Assembly: GCF_001681715.1 (NCBI RefSeq)
Contig: NZ_LNWY01000003.1
Location: forward strand, 248,001-312,000
Origin: Tritonibacter mobilis
GTDB lineage: Bacteria > Pseudomonadota > Alphaproteobacteria > Rhodobacterales > Rhodobacteraceae
Direction of reading: 5' to 3'
Length of the DNA stretch: 64,000 bases
This document shows, piece after piece, positions 18,929 to 28,329 of the stretch; positions within the stretch are counted from its first letter, which is position 1; each line of letters begins with the position of its first letter. The position numbers and the translations under genes were made by a program. The notes beneath the pieces were generated by a model. The model saw only the letters and a list, made by a program, of their open reading frames with translations. It did not search any database and was not told the origin of the DNA.

Positions 18929-21716
18929 ACCGGCGGACGCCAACGACAAAACCCATCCCGAACCTCTGGGGTCGCTGATCTGCGACCCCAGTATGATTTT
19001 TGATACCGATGCGATCCGCCTGCGGGTGCAGGACTTGGCTCAAGAGGCCCAGGGCGCAGAGTTTCGCGCCGCTGTGGTGGCGCTATTGCGCGACGCCAAT
19101 AAGGCCGGACGCAGCGCCATTGCCGAGGCCTTTGAATTGCAGCCCTTCGCGGCGCGGGAATTGGCCCGGTCTTATACCTATCTGACCGATGGGTTGGTCA
19201 CGACAGCGCTCATGGCCGCCGTGGACGTGCTGCACCCCATCGCCACGCCCACCACCGGCGAACGGATTTCTGTCTTTGCGGTGGGGGGCTATGGCCGGGG
19301 TGAGATGGCGCCGTTTTCCGACGTCGACCTGCTGTTCCTGACCCCCTACAAGATCACCGCCTGGGCGGAGAGCGTGATTGAATCCATGCTCTACATCCTG
19401 TGGGATCTGCGGCTGAAGGTCGGCCATTCCAGCCGCACCATCAAGGACTGCATCCGCCTCGGCTCTGAGGATTTCACCATCCGGACCGCCATGCTGGAGC
19501 ACCGGTTTCTGGCAGGTCACGGCCCCCTCGCGGCAGAGTTGGAAGAGCGTTTGGCAAAGGATCTCTTTGCCAAGGACGCCGCCGAGTTCATCGACGCCAA
19601 GCTGGCCGAACGCGATGCCCGCCACCTGAAGCAGGGCGAACGCTACATGGTGGAGCCCAACGTCAAGGAGGGCAAAGGCGGCTTGCGCGATCTGCAATCG
19701 CTGTTCTGGATCGCCAAATATCTCTACAAAGTTCAGGACGTGGCCGAACTTGTCCCCCTCGGCCTGTTTCGCCCCGAAGAATTTGATTTCTTTGCAAAGG
19801 CAGAAAACTTCCTCTGGGCCGTGCGGGCGCATCTGCATCTGAGTGCGGGGCGCGCCACCGAGCAACTGACCTTTGACATGCAGGTGCAGGTCGCCGAGCG
19901 CATGGGCTATCAGGACACCTCCGGCCGGCGCGCGGTCGAGGTCTTCATGCAGGATTATTTCCGTCACGCCACGCAAGTGGGCGATGTGACCCGCATCTTG
20001 CTCTCCAAACTCGAAGACAGCCAGCTCAAGAGCGAACCGCTGCTGGAACGCATCTTCCGGCGCAAACCCCGCATCAAACCCGGCTATAAGATCAATCACA
20101 ATCGTCTGGAAATTGCCGACCCCGAGAGCTTCCTGCAGGACAAGCTGAACCTGTTGCGCATGTTCGAAGAGGCCCTGCGCACCGGCCTGCTCTTGCATCC
20201 TGACAGCATGCGACTGGCGCGCGGCAACCTGCATCTGATTGATGACGAAATGCGCAACAACCCGGATGCGCGGCGGATCTTCATCGACCTTCTGCTGAAA
20301 CACGGCAACCCGGAGCGCGTGCTGCGGCGCATGAATGAACTGGGGGTTCTGTCGACCTTCATCCCGGAGTTCGAGCCGATCGTGGCGATGATGCAGTTCA
20401 ACATGTATCACTCCTACACGGTGGATGAGCACACGATCCAAGTGATCTCCAACTTCTCTGCCATTGAACGGGGCGAGCTGGAGGATGAGTTGCCGCTGTC
20501 GTCCTCGCTGATCAAACAGGGCGTCAATCGCAAGGTGCTGATCATCGCCATGCTGCTGCATGACATCGGCAAGGGACGTCCGCAGGACCACTCTATTCTT
20601 GGCGCGCAGATCGCCCGCAAGGTTGCGCCTCGGCTGGGGCTCAACAAATCCGAATCCGAGACGGTGGAATGGTTGGTGCGCTACCATCTGCTGATGTCGG
20701 ACACCGCACAGAAACGCGACATTGCCGACCCGCGCACGGTGCGCGATTTTGCCAAGGCGGTGCAGACGGTCAAACGGCTGGATCTCTTGTTGCTGCTAAC
20801 GGTCTGCGACATTCGCGGCGTCGGCCCGGATACGTGGAACAACTGGAAAGCGGTGCTCTTGCGCGCACTTTATAACCAGACCCGCGATGCGATGGAAAAC
20901 GGGCTGGAAGCCTTCAACCGCGAGCATCGCGGCACCGAGGCCAAGAAACGCCTGCGCAAGGCTCTGCCCGACTGGGAAAAAGCCGCCGTCAAACGCGAAA
21001 CCGCCCGCCATTATCCGCCCTATTGGCAGGGGCTGCATGTCACCGCGCATGTGGATTTTGCCGAGATGCTGCGCGAGATCGACAGGCTGGATGACCCTTC
21101 GGCCATGCTGGTGCGCCTGCACCCGGACGAGGACCGCGACGCCACCCGAGCCTGTTTCGTGATGCCGGACCATCCGGGCATTTTTGCCCGTATCGCAGGC
21201 GCGCTAGCGCTGGTGGGGGCCAATGTGGTTGATGCACGCAGCTACACCACCAAGGACGGGTTTGTGACCGATGCTTTCTGGATTCAGGATGCCGACGGTC
21301 ACCCGTTCGAGGCCTCCCGCCTGCCCCGCCTGCGCAGCATGATCGAGAAAACCCTGCATGGTGAAGTGATCGCCCGCGACGCGCTGAAATCGCGCGACAA
21401 GATCAAGAAGCGCGAGCGTGCCTTCCGGGTGCCGACCCATATCACCTTTGATAACGACGGTTCCGATATCTACACCATCATCGAGGTCGACACCCGCGAC
21501 CGCCCCGGCCTGCTCTATGATCTGGCGCGCACCTTGGCGGCGGCGAATGTCTATATCGCCAATGCGGTTATTGCGACCTATGGCGAACAGGTGGTGGACA
21601 GTTTCTACGTGAAGGACATGTTCGGTTTGAAATACCACTCCGCAGCCAAGCAGCAGTCGCTTGAGAAAAAACTGCGCGAAGCCATCATCGACGGTGCAAA
21701 GCGGGCCGATACATGA
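18888..21716 (+). CDS. glnD: [protein-PII] uridylyltransferase / uridylyl-removing enzyme
   Basis: GlnD senses glutamine and attaches or removes UMP on PII proteins, setting nitrogen assimilation. Four parts are visible. The nucleotidyltransferase has GGYGRGEMAPFSDVDLLFL near residue 133, the HD hydrolase has HDIGKGRPQDHS near 558, and two C-terminal ACT domains start near 756 and 864. The start is uncertain. TTG 18888 keeps a short proline-rich lead and the SLICDP sequence usual in relatives and overlaps the lipoprotein gene by 41 bp. ATG 18993 would be shorter but lacks a ribosome site. It is followed by murJ with an ATGA overlap. Confidence 0.94.
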   Translation: MTQRPEASQEPVPEPADANDKTHPEPLGSLICDPSMIFDTDAIRLRVQDLAQEAQGAEFRAAVVALLRDANKAGRSAIAEAFELQPFAARELARSYTYLTDGLVTTALMAAVDVLHPIATPTTGERISVFAVGGYGRGEMAPFSDVDLLFLTPYKITAWAESVIESMLYILWDLRLKVGHSSRTIKDCIRLGSEDFTIRTAMLEHRFLAGHGPLAAELEERLAKDLFAKDAAEFIDAKLAERDARHLKQGERYMVEPNVKEGKGGLRDLQSLFWIAKYLYKVQDVAELVPLGLFRPEEFDFFAKAENFLWAVRAHLHLSAGRATEQLTFDMQVQVAERMGYQDTSGRRAVEVFMQDYFRHATQVGDVTRILLSKLEDSQLKSEPLLERIFRRKPRIKPGYKINHNRLEIADPESFLQDKLNLLRMFEEALRTGLLLHPDSMRLARGNLHLIDDEMRNNPDARRIFIDLLLKHGNPERVLRRMNELGVLSTFIPEFEPIVAMMQFNMYHSYTVDEHTIQVISNFSAIERGELEDELPLSSSLIKQGVNRKVLIIAMLLHDIGKGRPQDHSILGAQIARKVAPRLGLNKSESETVEWLVRYHLLMSDTAQKRDIADPRTVRDFAKAVQTVKRLDLLLLLTVCDIRGVGPDTWNNWKAVLLRALYNQTRDAMENGLEAFNREHRGTEAKKRLRKALPDWEKAAVKRETARHYPPYWQGLHVTAHVDFAEMLREIDRLDDPSAMLVRLHPDEDRDATRACFVMPDHPGIFARIAGALALVGANVVDARSYTTKDGFVTDAFWIQDADGHPFEASRLPRLRSMIEKTLHGEVIARDALKSRDKIKKRERAFRVPTHITFDNDGSDIYTIIEVDTRDRPGLLYDLARTLAAANVYIANAVIATYGEQVVDSFYVKDMFGLKYHSAAKQQSLEKKLREAIIDGAKRADT

Positions 21717-23260
21717 AGCCGATCAAATTGATGTCCGGCTTTATGACAGTCGGATTCTGGACGCTGGCGAGCCGTGTTCTGGGGTTCATGCGTGAAATCC
21801 TGATCGCCGCCTATATTGGCCCCGGCGTTCTGGGGGATGCGTTTTACGCCGCCTTCCGCCTGCCCAATATGTTCCGCCGTTTCTTTGCCGAGGGCGCGTT
21901 CAACGCGGCCTTCGTGCCGATGTTCGCCAAACGCTGGGAGGCGGATGAGAACCCGCAGGGCTTTGCTCAGGATGCGTTCAACCTCCTTGCGGCTTCGGTT
22001 CTGTTGCTGACGGCATTGGGCATGGTGTTCATGCCAGCGCTGGTGCTGCTGACCGCCGGTGGCTTTGACGGCGACGCACGGTTCGATCTGACCGTGGGCT
22101 ATGGTCGCATTGTCTTTCCTTATATCCTTTGCATGTCGCTGGCCGCATTGTTTTCCGGCGTTCTGAATGCCACCGGGCGCTTTGCGGCGGCGGCGGCGGC
22201 GCCGGTGCTGTTGAACATCCTCGCCTGCGCCGCAATGCTCGCGGGCGCTTTGCTCGGACAAGAGGTGATCGACTGGCTGGTCTGGGTGATCCCCTTTGCA
22301 GGCATCGCGCAACTGGCGCTGGTCTGGAGCGCCGCCGCACGTGCGGGCATCTCCCTGCGCCCCGGATTGCCCCGCCTCACTCCCGAGATGAAGCAACTGG
22401 TGCGCGTCGCCCTGCCCGCCGCCCTCGCGATGGGGGTCACGCAGGTCAATCTGGTGGTGGGTCAGGCAGTTGCCTCCAGCTACGCCGGTGCGGTCTCCTG
22501 GCTTTCGCTGGCGGATCGGCTCTATCAATTGCCGCTTGGCGTGGTGGGCATCGCGGTGGGCATCGTCTTGCTGCCCGATCTGTCGCGCCGCCTGCGGGCC
22601 GGAGACGATCAGGGCGCGCAGGATGCGCTGTCGCGCGCGGGCGAGTTTTCCCTGCTGCTGACGATCCCATCCGCCGTGGCCTTTATCGCCATTCCGCTGC
22701 CGCTGGTCTCTGTCCTTTATGAGCGTGGCGCAACGGGGCCGCAGGACGCAGCAGCCATTGCCATGGCCGTAGCCATCTACGGCGCAGGGCTGCCGGCGTT
22801 TGTGCTGCAAAAGGTGCTGCAACCGCTTTATTTTGCGCGCGAAGACACCCGCAGCCCGTTTCACTACGCGCTTGTGGCAATGGTGGTGAACGCGGTTCTT
22901 GCGGTGGGATTGCAACCTGTCTTTGGCTGGCTGGCCCCGGCCATCGCCGCCCCGGTCGCGGGCTGGGTGATGGTGTTGCAGCTCTGGCTCGGCGCGCGGC
23001 GCATGGGTGCAGCAGCGCAGTTTGACGCGCGCTTTCAACGCCGGTCCTTGCGCATCGTGCTGGCATCAATTGCCATGGGCGGCGTCTTGTTCGCCGCCGC
23101 CGTGCTGCTCGGCCCAGCATTAGCGACGGCCTATTGGCGCTACCTCGCCCTGCTGGCGCTGATCGTAATCGGTGCGGTGGCCTATTTCGCCATCGGCCAG
23201 ATCATCGGGGCCTTCAGACTGTCGGAGTTCAGATCGGCCCTGCGGCGCGGCAAAGCCTGA
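21713..23260 (+). CDS. murJ: lipid II flippase MurJ (MviN)
   Basis: The 515-residue MOP-superfamily membrane protein has about 14 hydrophobic segments. It moves lipid II across the inner membrane for peptidoglycan synthesis. The start (TLASRVLGFMREILIAAYIG) and FRLPNMFRRFFAEGAFNAAFVP are the family's most conserved segments, including the central-cavity Arg residues. It overlaps glnD by 4 bp, so the two share an mRNA. Length is normal. Confidence 0.95.
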   Translation: MKPIKLMSGFMTVGFWTLASRVLGFMREILIAAYIGPGVLGDAFYAAFRLPNMFRRFFAEGAFNAAFVPMFAKRWEADENPQGFAQDAFNLLAASVLLLTALGMVFMPALVLLTAGGFDGDARFDLTVGYGRIVFPYILCMSLAALFSGVLNATGRFAAAAAAPVLLNILACAAMLAGALLGQEVIDWLVWVIPFAGIAQLALVWSAAARAGISLRPGLPRLTPEMKQLVRVALPAALAMGVTQVNLVVGQAVASSYAGAVSWLSLADRLYQLPLGVVGIAVGIVLLPDLSRRLRAGDDQGAQDALSRAGEFSLLLTIPSAVAFIAIPLPLVSVLYERGATGPQDAAAIAMAVAIYGAGLPAFVLQKVLQPLYFAREDTRSPFHYALVAMVVNAVLAVGLQPVFGWLAPAIAAPVAGWVMVLQLWLGARRMGAAAQFDARFQRRSLRIVLASIAMGGVLFAAAVLLGPALATAYWRYLALLALIVIGAVAYFAIGQIIGAFRLSEFRSALRRGKA

Positions 23261-23278
23261 CCGCAGGGACCCACCCCA

Positions 23279-23965
23279 TCACCGTTCCTGACGCAGTTTC
23301 TGTAAGATCCGCGCCCACCCGCCGGGCACCAGAAAGAACGACATCACAAAACCGGTGCCAAAGCCCGCGAGGTCGGCCACCCATTCCGGGCTGCCGCCAA
23401 ATATCAGGCCAAAGAGCAGCTGAATACCCATCAAGAAGGCGATCAGGGAGAACGCCCGATATTGCTGCGCCCCCACGGTCGCGAGCGACAACCACAACAG
23501 ATGCGTAAACCCACCAATCAGCCCGTAGACCGCCGGAAAGCCCCCAATCAACGCCACATTGCCGCCCACCAAGAGCGCATAGGCCAACGCCCCGCCGATG
23601 GCAGAGCCGAGAAAGATCAGCACCACGGCAATCTCTCCCATCGCCTCGCCTACCATCTTGCCCATGGCCAGCAGGAACACACAGACAAAGATCGTCTGGG
23701 TGAAGGCCCCATGCACAAAAGCGTAGGTGACAAAGCGCTTTAGCAGATCAAAGGGCCAGGTTCCGCTCTCCCACATCCACCAGAAATATTGCGCGCCAAA
23801 ACCGTACTCCTGCAGCGCGCTCAATCGCCAGCCGACCGCCTCTGGCCCGCCAATGAAGCCGCGCGCGCCGAGCGAAAATACAATCTCGATCCCGAGGATC
23901 ACGATCACCAGAGCCACCACCACCGGTGGCAACGCGTTAAAGGGGGATTGGTTTTGATCTTGCAT
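23279..23965 (-). CDS. rhomboid-fold membrane protein without catalytic residues (pseudo-rhomboid)
   Basis: The 228-residue protein has six hydrophobic segments and the rhomboid layout, but the catalytic positions are changed. Active rhomboids have GxSG in TM4; here the aligned sequence is IGGFPAVYGLIGG, with Phe-Pro in place of Ser-Gly. The TM6 His of a H-x-x-G motif is Asp in WVADLAGFGTG. The TM2 region FVHGAFTQTIFVCVF lacks the His/Asn pair. It is thus probably an inactive homologue (like iRhoms or derlins) that binds membrane proteins rather than cutting them. It is convergent with murJ and divergent from trpS. Confidence 0.8.
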   Translation of the reverse strand: MQDQNQSPFNALPPVVVALVIVILGIEIVFSLGARGFIGGPEAVGWRLSALQEYGFGAQYFWWMWESGTWPFDLLKRFVTYAFVHGAFTQTIFVCVFLLAMGKMVGEAMGEIAVVLIFLGSAIGGALAYALLVGGNVALIGGFPAVYGLIGGFTHLLWLSLATVGAQQYRAFSLIAFLMGIQLLFGLIFGGSPEWVADLAGFGTGFVMSFFLVPGGWARILQKLRQER

Positions 23966-24004
23966 TGGTCCTGCTCTCCGGCGCTCTCTGCGGGTCTAGG
24001 CCTG

Positions 24005-24033
24005 TTGACGATACTCTGCGCCATGGGTAAGCG
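24005..24033 (+). promoter_or_regulatory. candidate sigma-70 promoter of trpS
   Basis: TTGACG (24005-24010), a 17-nt spacer and TAAGCG (24028-24033) lie about 35 bp ahead of the trpS start. The -35 is good and the -10 is weak. No leader resembling a trp attenuator is seen. Confidence 0.35.
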
Positions 24034-24069
24034 ACGATGGTGCATAATTCCAGACGGGAGTTTTCGACG

Positions 24070-25098
24070 ATGAGCGAAACCAGCTTCACCCCGCGTGTCT
24101 TTTCAGGCATCCAGCCTTCGGGCAATCTGCATCTGGGGAATTACCTCGGTGCATTGAAGCGGTTCGTCGACTGGCAATCGCGGGATGTGGAATCCATCTA
24201 CTGTATGGTGGACCTGCATGCGATCACCGTCTGGCAAGACCCGGCTGATCTGAAAAAGGCCACCCGCGAGCTATGTGCGGGTTTTATCGCCGCCGGGCTT
24301 GATCCGGAGAAATCCATTCTGATCAACCAGAGCCAAGTGCCAGAGCACGCGCAACTGGCATGGATCTTCAACTGCGTCGCCCGTATGGGCTGGATGCAGC
24401 GGATGACCCAGTGGAAGGACAAGGCCGGCAAGAACCAGCAGAATGCCTCGCTCGGCCTGTTGGCCTATCCGTCCCTGATGGCCGCCGATATCCTGATCTA
24501 CCACGCCACCCATGTGCCGGTGGGCGAGGACCAGAAACAGCACCTTGAGCTCACCCGCGACATCGCGACCAAGTTCAACCACGACTACGGCGTTGATTTC
24601 TTCCCGCTGACCGAACCGGTGATTGAGGGCGCGGCGACGCGGGTCATGAGCTTGCGCGATGGCTCCAAGAAAATGTCGAAATCAGATCCTTCTGATGCAA
24701 GCCGCATCAACCTAACTGATGATGCGGACACCATTGCCAAGAAGATCCGCAAGGCCAAAACCGACCCCGAGGCCCTGCCTTCCGAAGCAAAAGGGCTGGA
24801 AGAACGCCCGGAGGCGCGCAATCTCGTGAATATCTATGCCGCGCTCTCGGGTCAGACTGTGGATCAGGTGCTGGCGGATGTGGGTGGCAAGCAGTTCTCG
24901 GAGTTCAAGCCGATGCTGGCCGATCTGGCGGTAGAGAAAATGTCGCCGATCACTACCGAAATGGCCCGGTTGATGGAAAATCAGGACGAGATCGACAAGA
25001 TCCTCGCCCGAGGCTCGGAGCGCGCACGCGAGATCACCGCGCCGATCCTGCGCAAGACCTATGACATCGTTGGCATGGTTGCCCCGGTCGAAATCTGA
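24070..25098 (+). CDS. trpS: tryptophan-tRNA ligase
   Basis: The 342-residue class I synthetase charges tRNA-Trp. It has [18 protein letters not shown], where the HIGH-type site is HLGN, near residues 12-29. The [16 protein letters not shown] loop holds the KMSKS motif near 200. The start at 24070 has GGGAG about 9 nt upstream. Length fits the family (about 335). A terminator-like hairpin follows at 25128. Confidence 0.97.
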   Translation: MSETSFTPRVFSGIQPSGNLHLGNYLGALKRFVDWQSRDVESIYCMVDLHAITVWQDPADLKKATRELCAGFIAAGLDPEKSILINQSQVPEHAQLAWIFNCVARMGWMQRMTQWKDKAGKNQQNASLGLLAYPSLMAADILIYHATHVPVGEDQKQHLELTRDIATKFNHDYGVDFFPLTEPVIEGAATRVMSLRDGSKKMSKSDPSDASRINLTDDADTIAKKIRKAKTDPEALPSEAKGLEERPEARNLVNIYAALSGQTVDQVLADVGGKQFSEFKPMLADLAVEKMSPITTEMARLMENQDEIDKILARGSERAREITAPILRKTYDIVGMVAPVEI

Positions 25099-25127
25099 CC
25101 TGCACAACACTGCCGTCCGAACACGCG

Positions 25128-25152
25128 AAGGGCCGCCCAAAGGGTGGCCCTT
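25128..25152 (+). terminator. hairpin terminator after trpS
   Basis: Arms GGGCCGCCC and GGGTGGCCC (one G-T pair) with an AAA loop are flanked by AA and TT. They lie 30 bp after the trpS stop. The following T-run is short, so termination may be partial. Confidence 0.6.
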
Positions 25153-25231
25153 ACGTTTATGTGATGCAACTTTCGTCCGACTTCTGCGTTCATGGGGCAC
25201 AGTCATGTGCTGACACAGGAAAGGACTCGCA

Positions 25232-27088
25232 ATGAAACCGGGATTTTTCAAATCGGCCACCGCATTGGCCGTCATCGCCTCGTTGGCAGCGCCGATGCCG
25301 GGGGTGGCCCAAACTGAAGGCGATGCAACATTCGACCTCAGCAAAATGAGCGAGACCGAAATCGCTGCACTTGTGGAGCGTTGCCGCGAAGGCGCTGAGG
25401 CGAACGCAGAGGCCGACGGGGCTGACCCGATTGCCGAGTTCTGCGCACAATATGGTGAAGGCACCTATGATGAGGCGCTGCCGGTTGAGTTGCAGTCTGG
25501 CTCAATTCTGTCGGCCTTGGCACCGGCCGCTGAGGAAGTGAGCGACCTCGAACAGAAGCTGGAAGAGGCGGCAGACGCTGAGCCAGAACCTGCACCAGAA
25601 GCGGACGCCGGGGAAGAGGTGCAAGAAGCGCCCCTCGATGAGGCCGCTGCTGCGGAGGCTGAAGAAACCACCGCCCCCGCCGAGACGACTGATAGTACCG
25701 CTGAAACAGAGCCTGCAGAGGCAGAACAATCTGCCGAGGTCGATCAATCAGATGGCGCTGCGACCGACGCAGACGCGGCAGTTGAAGCAGAACCAACCAC
25801 CGATGAGACCGCTAAGGCCCTAGCGGAGGAACTGGCGGTAGAAAACGCCGATGCCACCACCGAGGCTGAGGCTGAGGCTGAGGCTGAGGCTGAGGCTGAG
25901 GCTGAGGCTGAGGCTGAGGCTGAGGTGGCCGATAGCGCTCCTGTTGACAACCCCGAAGTCACCGAACGCAACAGTCAGGAACAAGCCGACGCATTGGCGG
26001 AAACCCAGACCGAAACCACCGCAGCAGCCGCCGCAGGGGATGACGCGGAGGCTGACGCTGAGGTGATTGAAGAGACCGTGACTGAGGACACCGCGCGCAG
26101 CTCTGCCGAGGAATTCGACACCAAGGTGAACGAGACCGCCGCGACCGAAGACGCCGCCCCTGCCGCGCCAAGCGCAGAAGCCGATAAAGACGATGGCCTG
26201 TCCAAACTGGAAAAAGCAGCCCTCCTCGGGCTTGGCGCTTTGGCAGTTGGGCAATTGCTGAAATCTGGCGAGACCGTGGTCTCTAACAGCGGTGACCGCG
26301 CGGTGGTTGAACAGGACGGCCAGTATCGCGTCATCAAAAATGACGATGCCCTGCTGCGCCAACCCGGCTCCAACGTGAAGACCTACCAGTTTAAGGACGG
26401 CTCCACCCGCACCGTGGTCACACGCGAGGACGGCATCGAGGTGGAAACCATCCGCGCCGCCGATGGCCGTGTGTTGCGCCGCAGCAAGACCCTGACCGAT
26501 GGCCGCACGGTGGTGTTGTTCGACGACACACAAGAGGCTGAAAAAGTGGTGGTAACAGAGCTGCCCAAAGCATCGCCAAACCGCAGAGCTTTCTCGACGG
26601 ATGGCAGCATCTCCGCTGAGGATCTGGCCGCGGCACTCGCAGCCCAACAACCCGAAGGGATCGACCGTCGATTCTCGCTTGCACAGGTGCGTAACATCGA
26701 TGCGGTGCGTCGATTGGTACCGGAAATCAACGTCGACAAGGTGACCTTTGAAACCGGCTCCTCGGTGATCCGCCCGGAACAGGCCGAAGAGCTGACAGCC
26801 CTTGGCAATGCACTGCGCCAGATGATCGAGCGGAACCCGACCGAGGTGTTCCTGATCGAAGGTCACACTGATGCGGTGGGCGCAGCGACCTACAACCTTG
26901 CGCTCTCTGACCGCCGGGCGGAAACCGTGGCGCTGGCGCTGACCGAGTATTTTGACGTGCCACCGGAAAATATGGTGATCCAGGGCTATGGCGAAAGCGA
27001 TCTGGCGGTGCCGGTGCTGGACGCCGAACGCGCCAATCGCCGCGTCACCGTACGGCGGATTACACCACTTCTGGCATCGCGACAGTAA
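25232..27088 (+). CDS. OmpA family protein with long acidic Ala/Glu-rich region
   Basis: The 618-residue precursor has a signal peptide ending near PGVAQ (residue 28). A low-complexity Ala/Glu/Asp/Thr-rich region of about 250 residues follows, including ten perfect Ala-Glu repeats encoded by GCTGAG units. A short hydrophobic segment (ALLGLGALAVGQLL) comes next. The last 130 residues are an OmpA peptidoglycan-binding domain (EVFLIEGHTDAVGAATYNLA, SDRRAETV, ANRRV) with the Asp and Arg that hold diaminopimelate. It likely links cell wall and envelope. No beta-barrel is evident, so it is not a classical OmpA porin. AAGGA lies 7 nt before the ATG. Confidence 0.9.
   Translation: MKPGFFKSATALAVIASLAAPMPGVAQTEGDATFDLSKMSETEIAALVERCREGAEANAEADGADPIAEFCAQYGEGTYDEALPVELQSGSILSALAPAAEEVSDLEQKLEEAADAEPEPAPEADAGEEVQEAPLDEAAAAEAEETTAPAETTDSTAETEPAEAEQSAEVDQSDGAATDADAAVEAEPTTDETAKALAEELAVENADATTEAEAEAEAEAEAEAEAEAEAEVADSAPVDNPEVTERNSQEQADALAETQTETTAAAAAGDDAEADAEVIEETVTEDTARSSAEEFDTKVNETAATEDAAPAAPSAEADKDDGLSKLEKAALLGLGALAVGQLLKSGETVVSNSGDRAVVEQDGQYRVIKNDDALLRQPGSNVKTYQFKDGSTRTVVTREDGIEVETIRAADGRVLRRSKTLTDGRTVVLFDDTQEAEKVVVTELPKASPNRRAFSTDGSISAEDLAAALAAQQPEGIDRRFSLAQVRNIDAVRRLVPEINVDKVTFETGSSVIRPEQAEELTALGNALRQMIERNPTEVFLIEGHTDAVGAATYNLALSDRRAETVALALTEYFDVPPENMVIQGYGESDLAVPVLDAERANRRVTVRRITPLLASRQ
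25865..25924 (+). repeat. (GCTGAG)10 hexanucleotide tandem repeat inside the OmpA-family gene
   Basis: Ten perfect head-to-tail copies of GCTGAG encode (Ala-Glu)10. Because the unit is six bases, gain or loss of copies changes protein length but keeps the frame. All copies are identical, which suggests recent slippage. Confidence 0.95.
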
Positions 27089-27105
27089 GCGCGGTCAACA
27101 AAAAC

Positions 27106-27139
27106 AAAAATGCCCCGGCACATCGCCGGGGCATTTTTT
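27106..27139. terminator. bidirectional rho-independent terminator
   Basis: A perfect 9-bp stem, TGCCCCGGC and GCCGGGGCA, with a 5-nt loop is flanked by A5 on the left and T6 on the right. It can end transcription of both the OmpA-family gene (plus) and the convergent glycine-zipper gene (minus). Confidence 0.92.
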
Positions 27140-27182
27140 ATCTTGCGAGCAGGCCGGCAAAGCCGACCTGTCGATACCGAGA

Positions 27183-27446
27183 TCAGGACGGGCACGCGGC
27201 CTTGTAGGTCGACCCGTTGGCGTTGCGATACGTGCACTGACGTGGTGCGTTTGCACCAAGCTGCGCGCCAACGGCACCGCCCACAAGCGTCGCCGCGGTT
27301 TTACCGCTACCAGACCCAACCTGATTGCCAACCGCCGCGCCAACGAGCGCACCAGATACGGCGTTGATGTCCTGATTGTCGGTACAGCCCGCCACGGCGA
27401 GTGCGGATGCAAACAGTGCTGCGATCACACCTGAAGTCTTTGACAT
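27183..27446 (-). CDS. small glycine-zipper lipoprotein
   Basis: The 87-residue precursor starts MSKTSGVIAALF with AGGAG 8 nt upstream. The lipobox AVAGC puts the lipidated Cys near residue 21. The mature part has the Gly-rich repeat ALVGAAVGNQVGSGSG and LVGGAVGAQLGA of 17-kDa-antigen/YMGG-type glycine zippers, and ends with a Cys-bearing tail (RQCTYRNANGSTYKAACPS). Such proteins sit in the outer membrane and associate with envelope integrity. It is convergent with the OmpA-family gene. Function is otherwise unknown. Confidence 0.85.
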   Translation of the reverse strand: MSKTSGVIAALFASALAVAGCTDNQDINAVSGALVGAAVGNQVGSGSGKTAATLVGGAVGAQLGANAPRQCTYRNANGSTYKAACPS

Positions 27447-27726
27447 TTTCCCATCTCCTGAATGGTTCACGTTTCTTTGGTGTCGTCATCCCGCAAAGAG
27501 CGCATCAGCCGCGCAATACCTTCAGATCCATCACGGGACGGACGATAAGCCTCTGTTATACCTAGACCGTTCAACAGCCTTTCCAAGCGAAGAAATTTTG
27601 ACACAGCAATAGATTGCCGATGACACCCCCCTAAATCGGCGGGTGCCCGAGCGCCTCTTGTGGAAACTGTTGTACGGCTATGGATACGGCCGATTTATCT
27701 GGCGCAGCGGTCACCCAAGACGGTGC

Positions 27727-28323
27727 TCACAGCCCCTGAACACCCTCAAGCGTCAGCCGCGCGACAAGGTCGGCATAGCCTTTGCGATCTTCGGTGTCAG
27801 CCCCGGCATTCCACATGTAATGCCAGTTCAACATGCCAAAGACGGACATGGTGACCGCGCGCAGCTTGCCTTTATCCGCACCAAACGTCTCGGGTGCGGC
27901 GTCGCGGATGGCGGCGCTCATGAATTTCACCATTTCACGCTGATAGGTGCGCAGATGCTCCTGTTGTGGCTCCGGCAGGGCCGAGATTGCGTTGAGCTGC
28001 ACCTTGTGTTCGTGATCGGCGCCCTCATAGGCCAAGAGCACCTCTGTCAGGATACGTCTTAGCCGCGCCACAGGGTCCAGATCGCTCAGGTCCATCTGAC
28101 AGACCCGATCCCGCAGCCTGCGCAGGTAGCTGTCCAACAGGTCGAACAGCAGCGCGTCCTTGCCCTCGTAATAATGGTAGATATTGGCCTTGGAGATCCC
28201 GCAGGCGCGCGCGATCTGGGTCATCGAGGCCCGGTCATAGCCTTCTTCGGCAAACAGCCGCGCCGAGGCCGACAGGATCAGCGCGCGCTTCTGGTCGTGG
28301 TCTTTGGCAATGGTCCGGGCCAA
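27727..28323 (-). CDS. paaR: TetR family regulator of the phenylacetate genes
   Basis: The 198-residue repressor has an N-terminal helix-turn-helix (MTQIARACGISKANIYHYYEGKD region, residues about 32-55) and a helical ligand domain. It lies at the end of the paaG-paaI-paaK run, 6 bp after paaK. By analogy to PaaR proteins it would be released from DNA by phenylacetyl-CoA. A TetR-type palindrome between paaG and paaZ (30980-30993) is the likely operator, which would make the gene autoregulated. The symbol rests on context. Confidence 0.82.
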   Translation of the reverse strand: MARTIAKDHDQKRALILSASARLFAEEGYDRASMTQIARACGISKANIYHYYEGKDALLFDLLDSYLRRLRDRVCQMDLSDLDPVARLRRILTEVLLAYEGADHEHKVQLNAISALPEPQQEHLRTYQREMVKFMSAAIRDAAPETFGADKGKLRAVTMSVFGMLNWHYMWNAGADTEDRKGYADLVARLTLEGVQGL

Positions 28324-28329
28324 GGGCGC

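Noticed and set aside
19083-20687. 534-codon open frame antisense to glnD
   Set aside because: It lies wholly inside a strongly conserved gene, has a His/Gln/Arg-rich composition typical of reverse reading of GC-rich codons, and shows no domain.
21605-23038. 477-codon open frame antisense to murJ
   Set aside because: It is complementary to a well-recognised membrane protein. Its low-complexity His/Gln/Arg composition has no recognisable motif.
25820-26066. Ser-Leu or Leu-Arg repeat proteins over the GCTGAG tract in other frames
   Set aside because: These are only the other reading frames of the hexanucleotide repeat within the OmpA-family gene.
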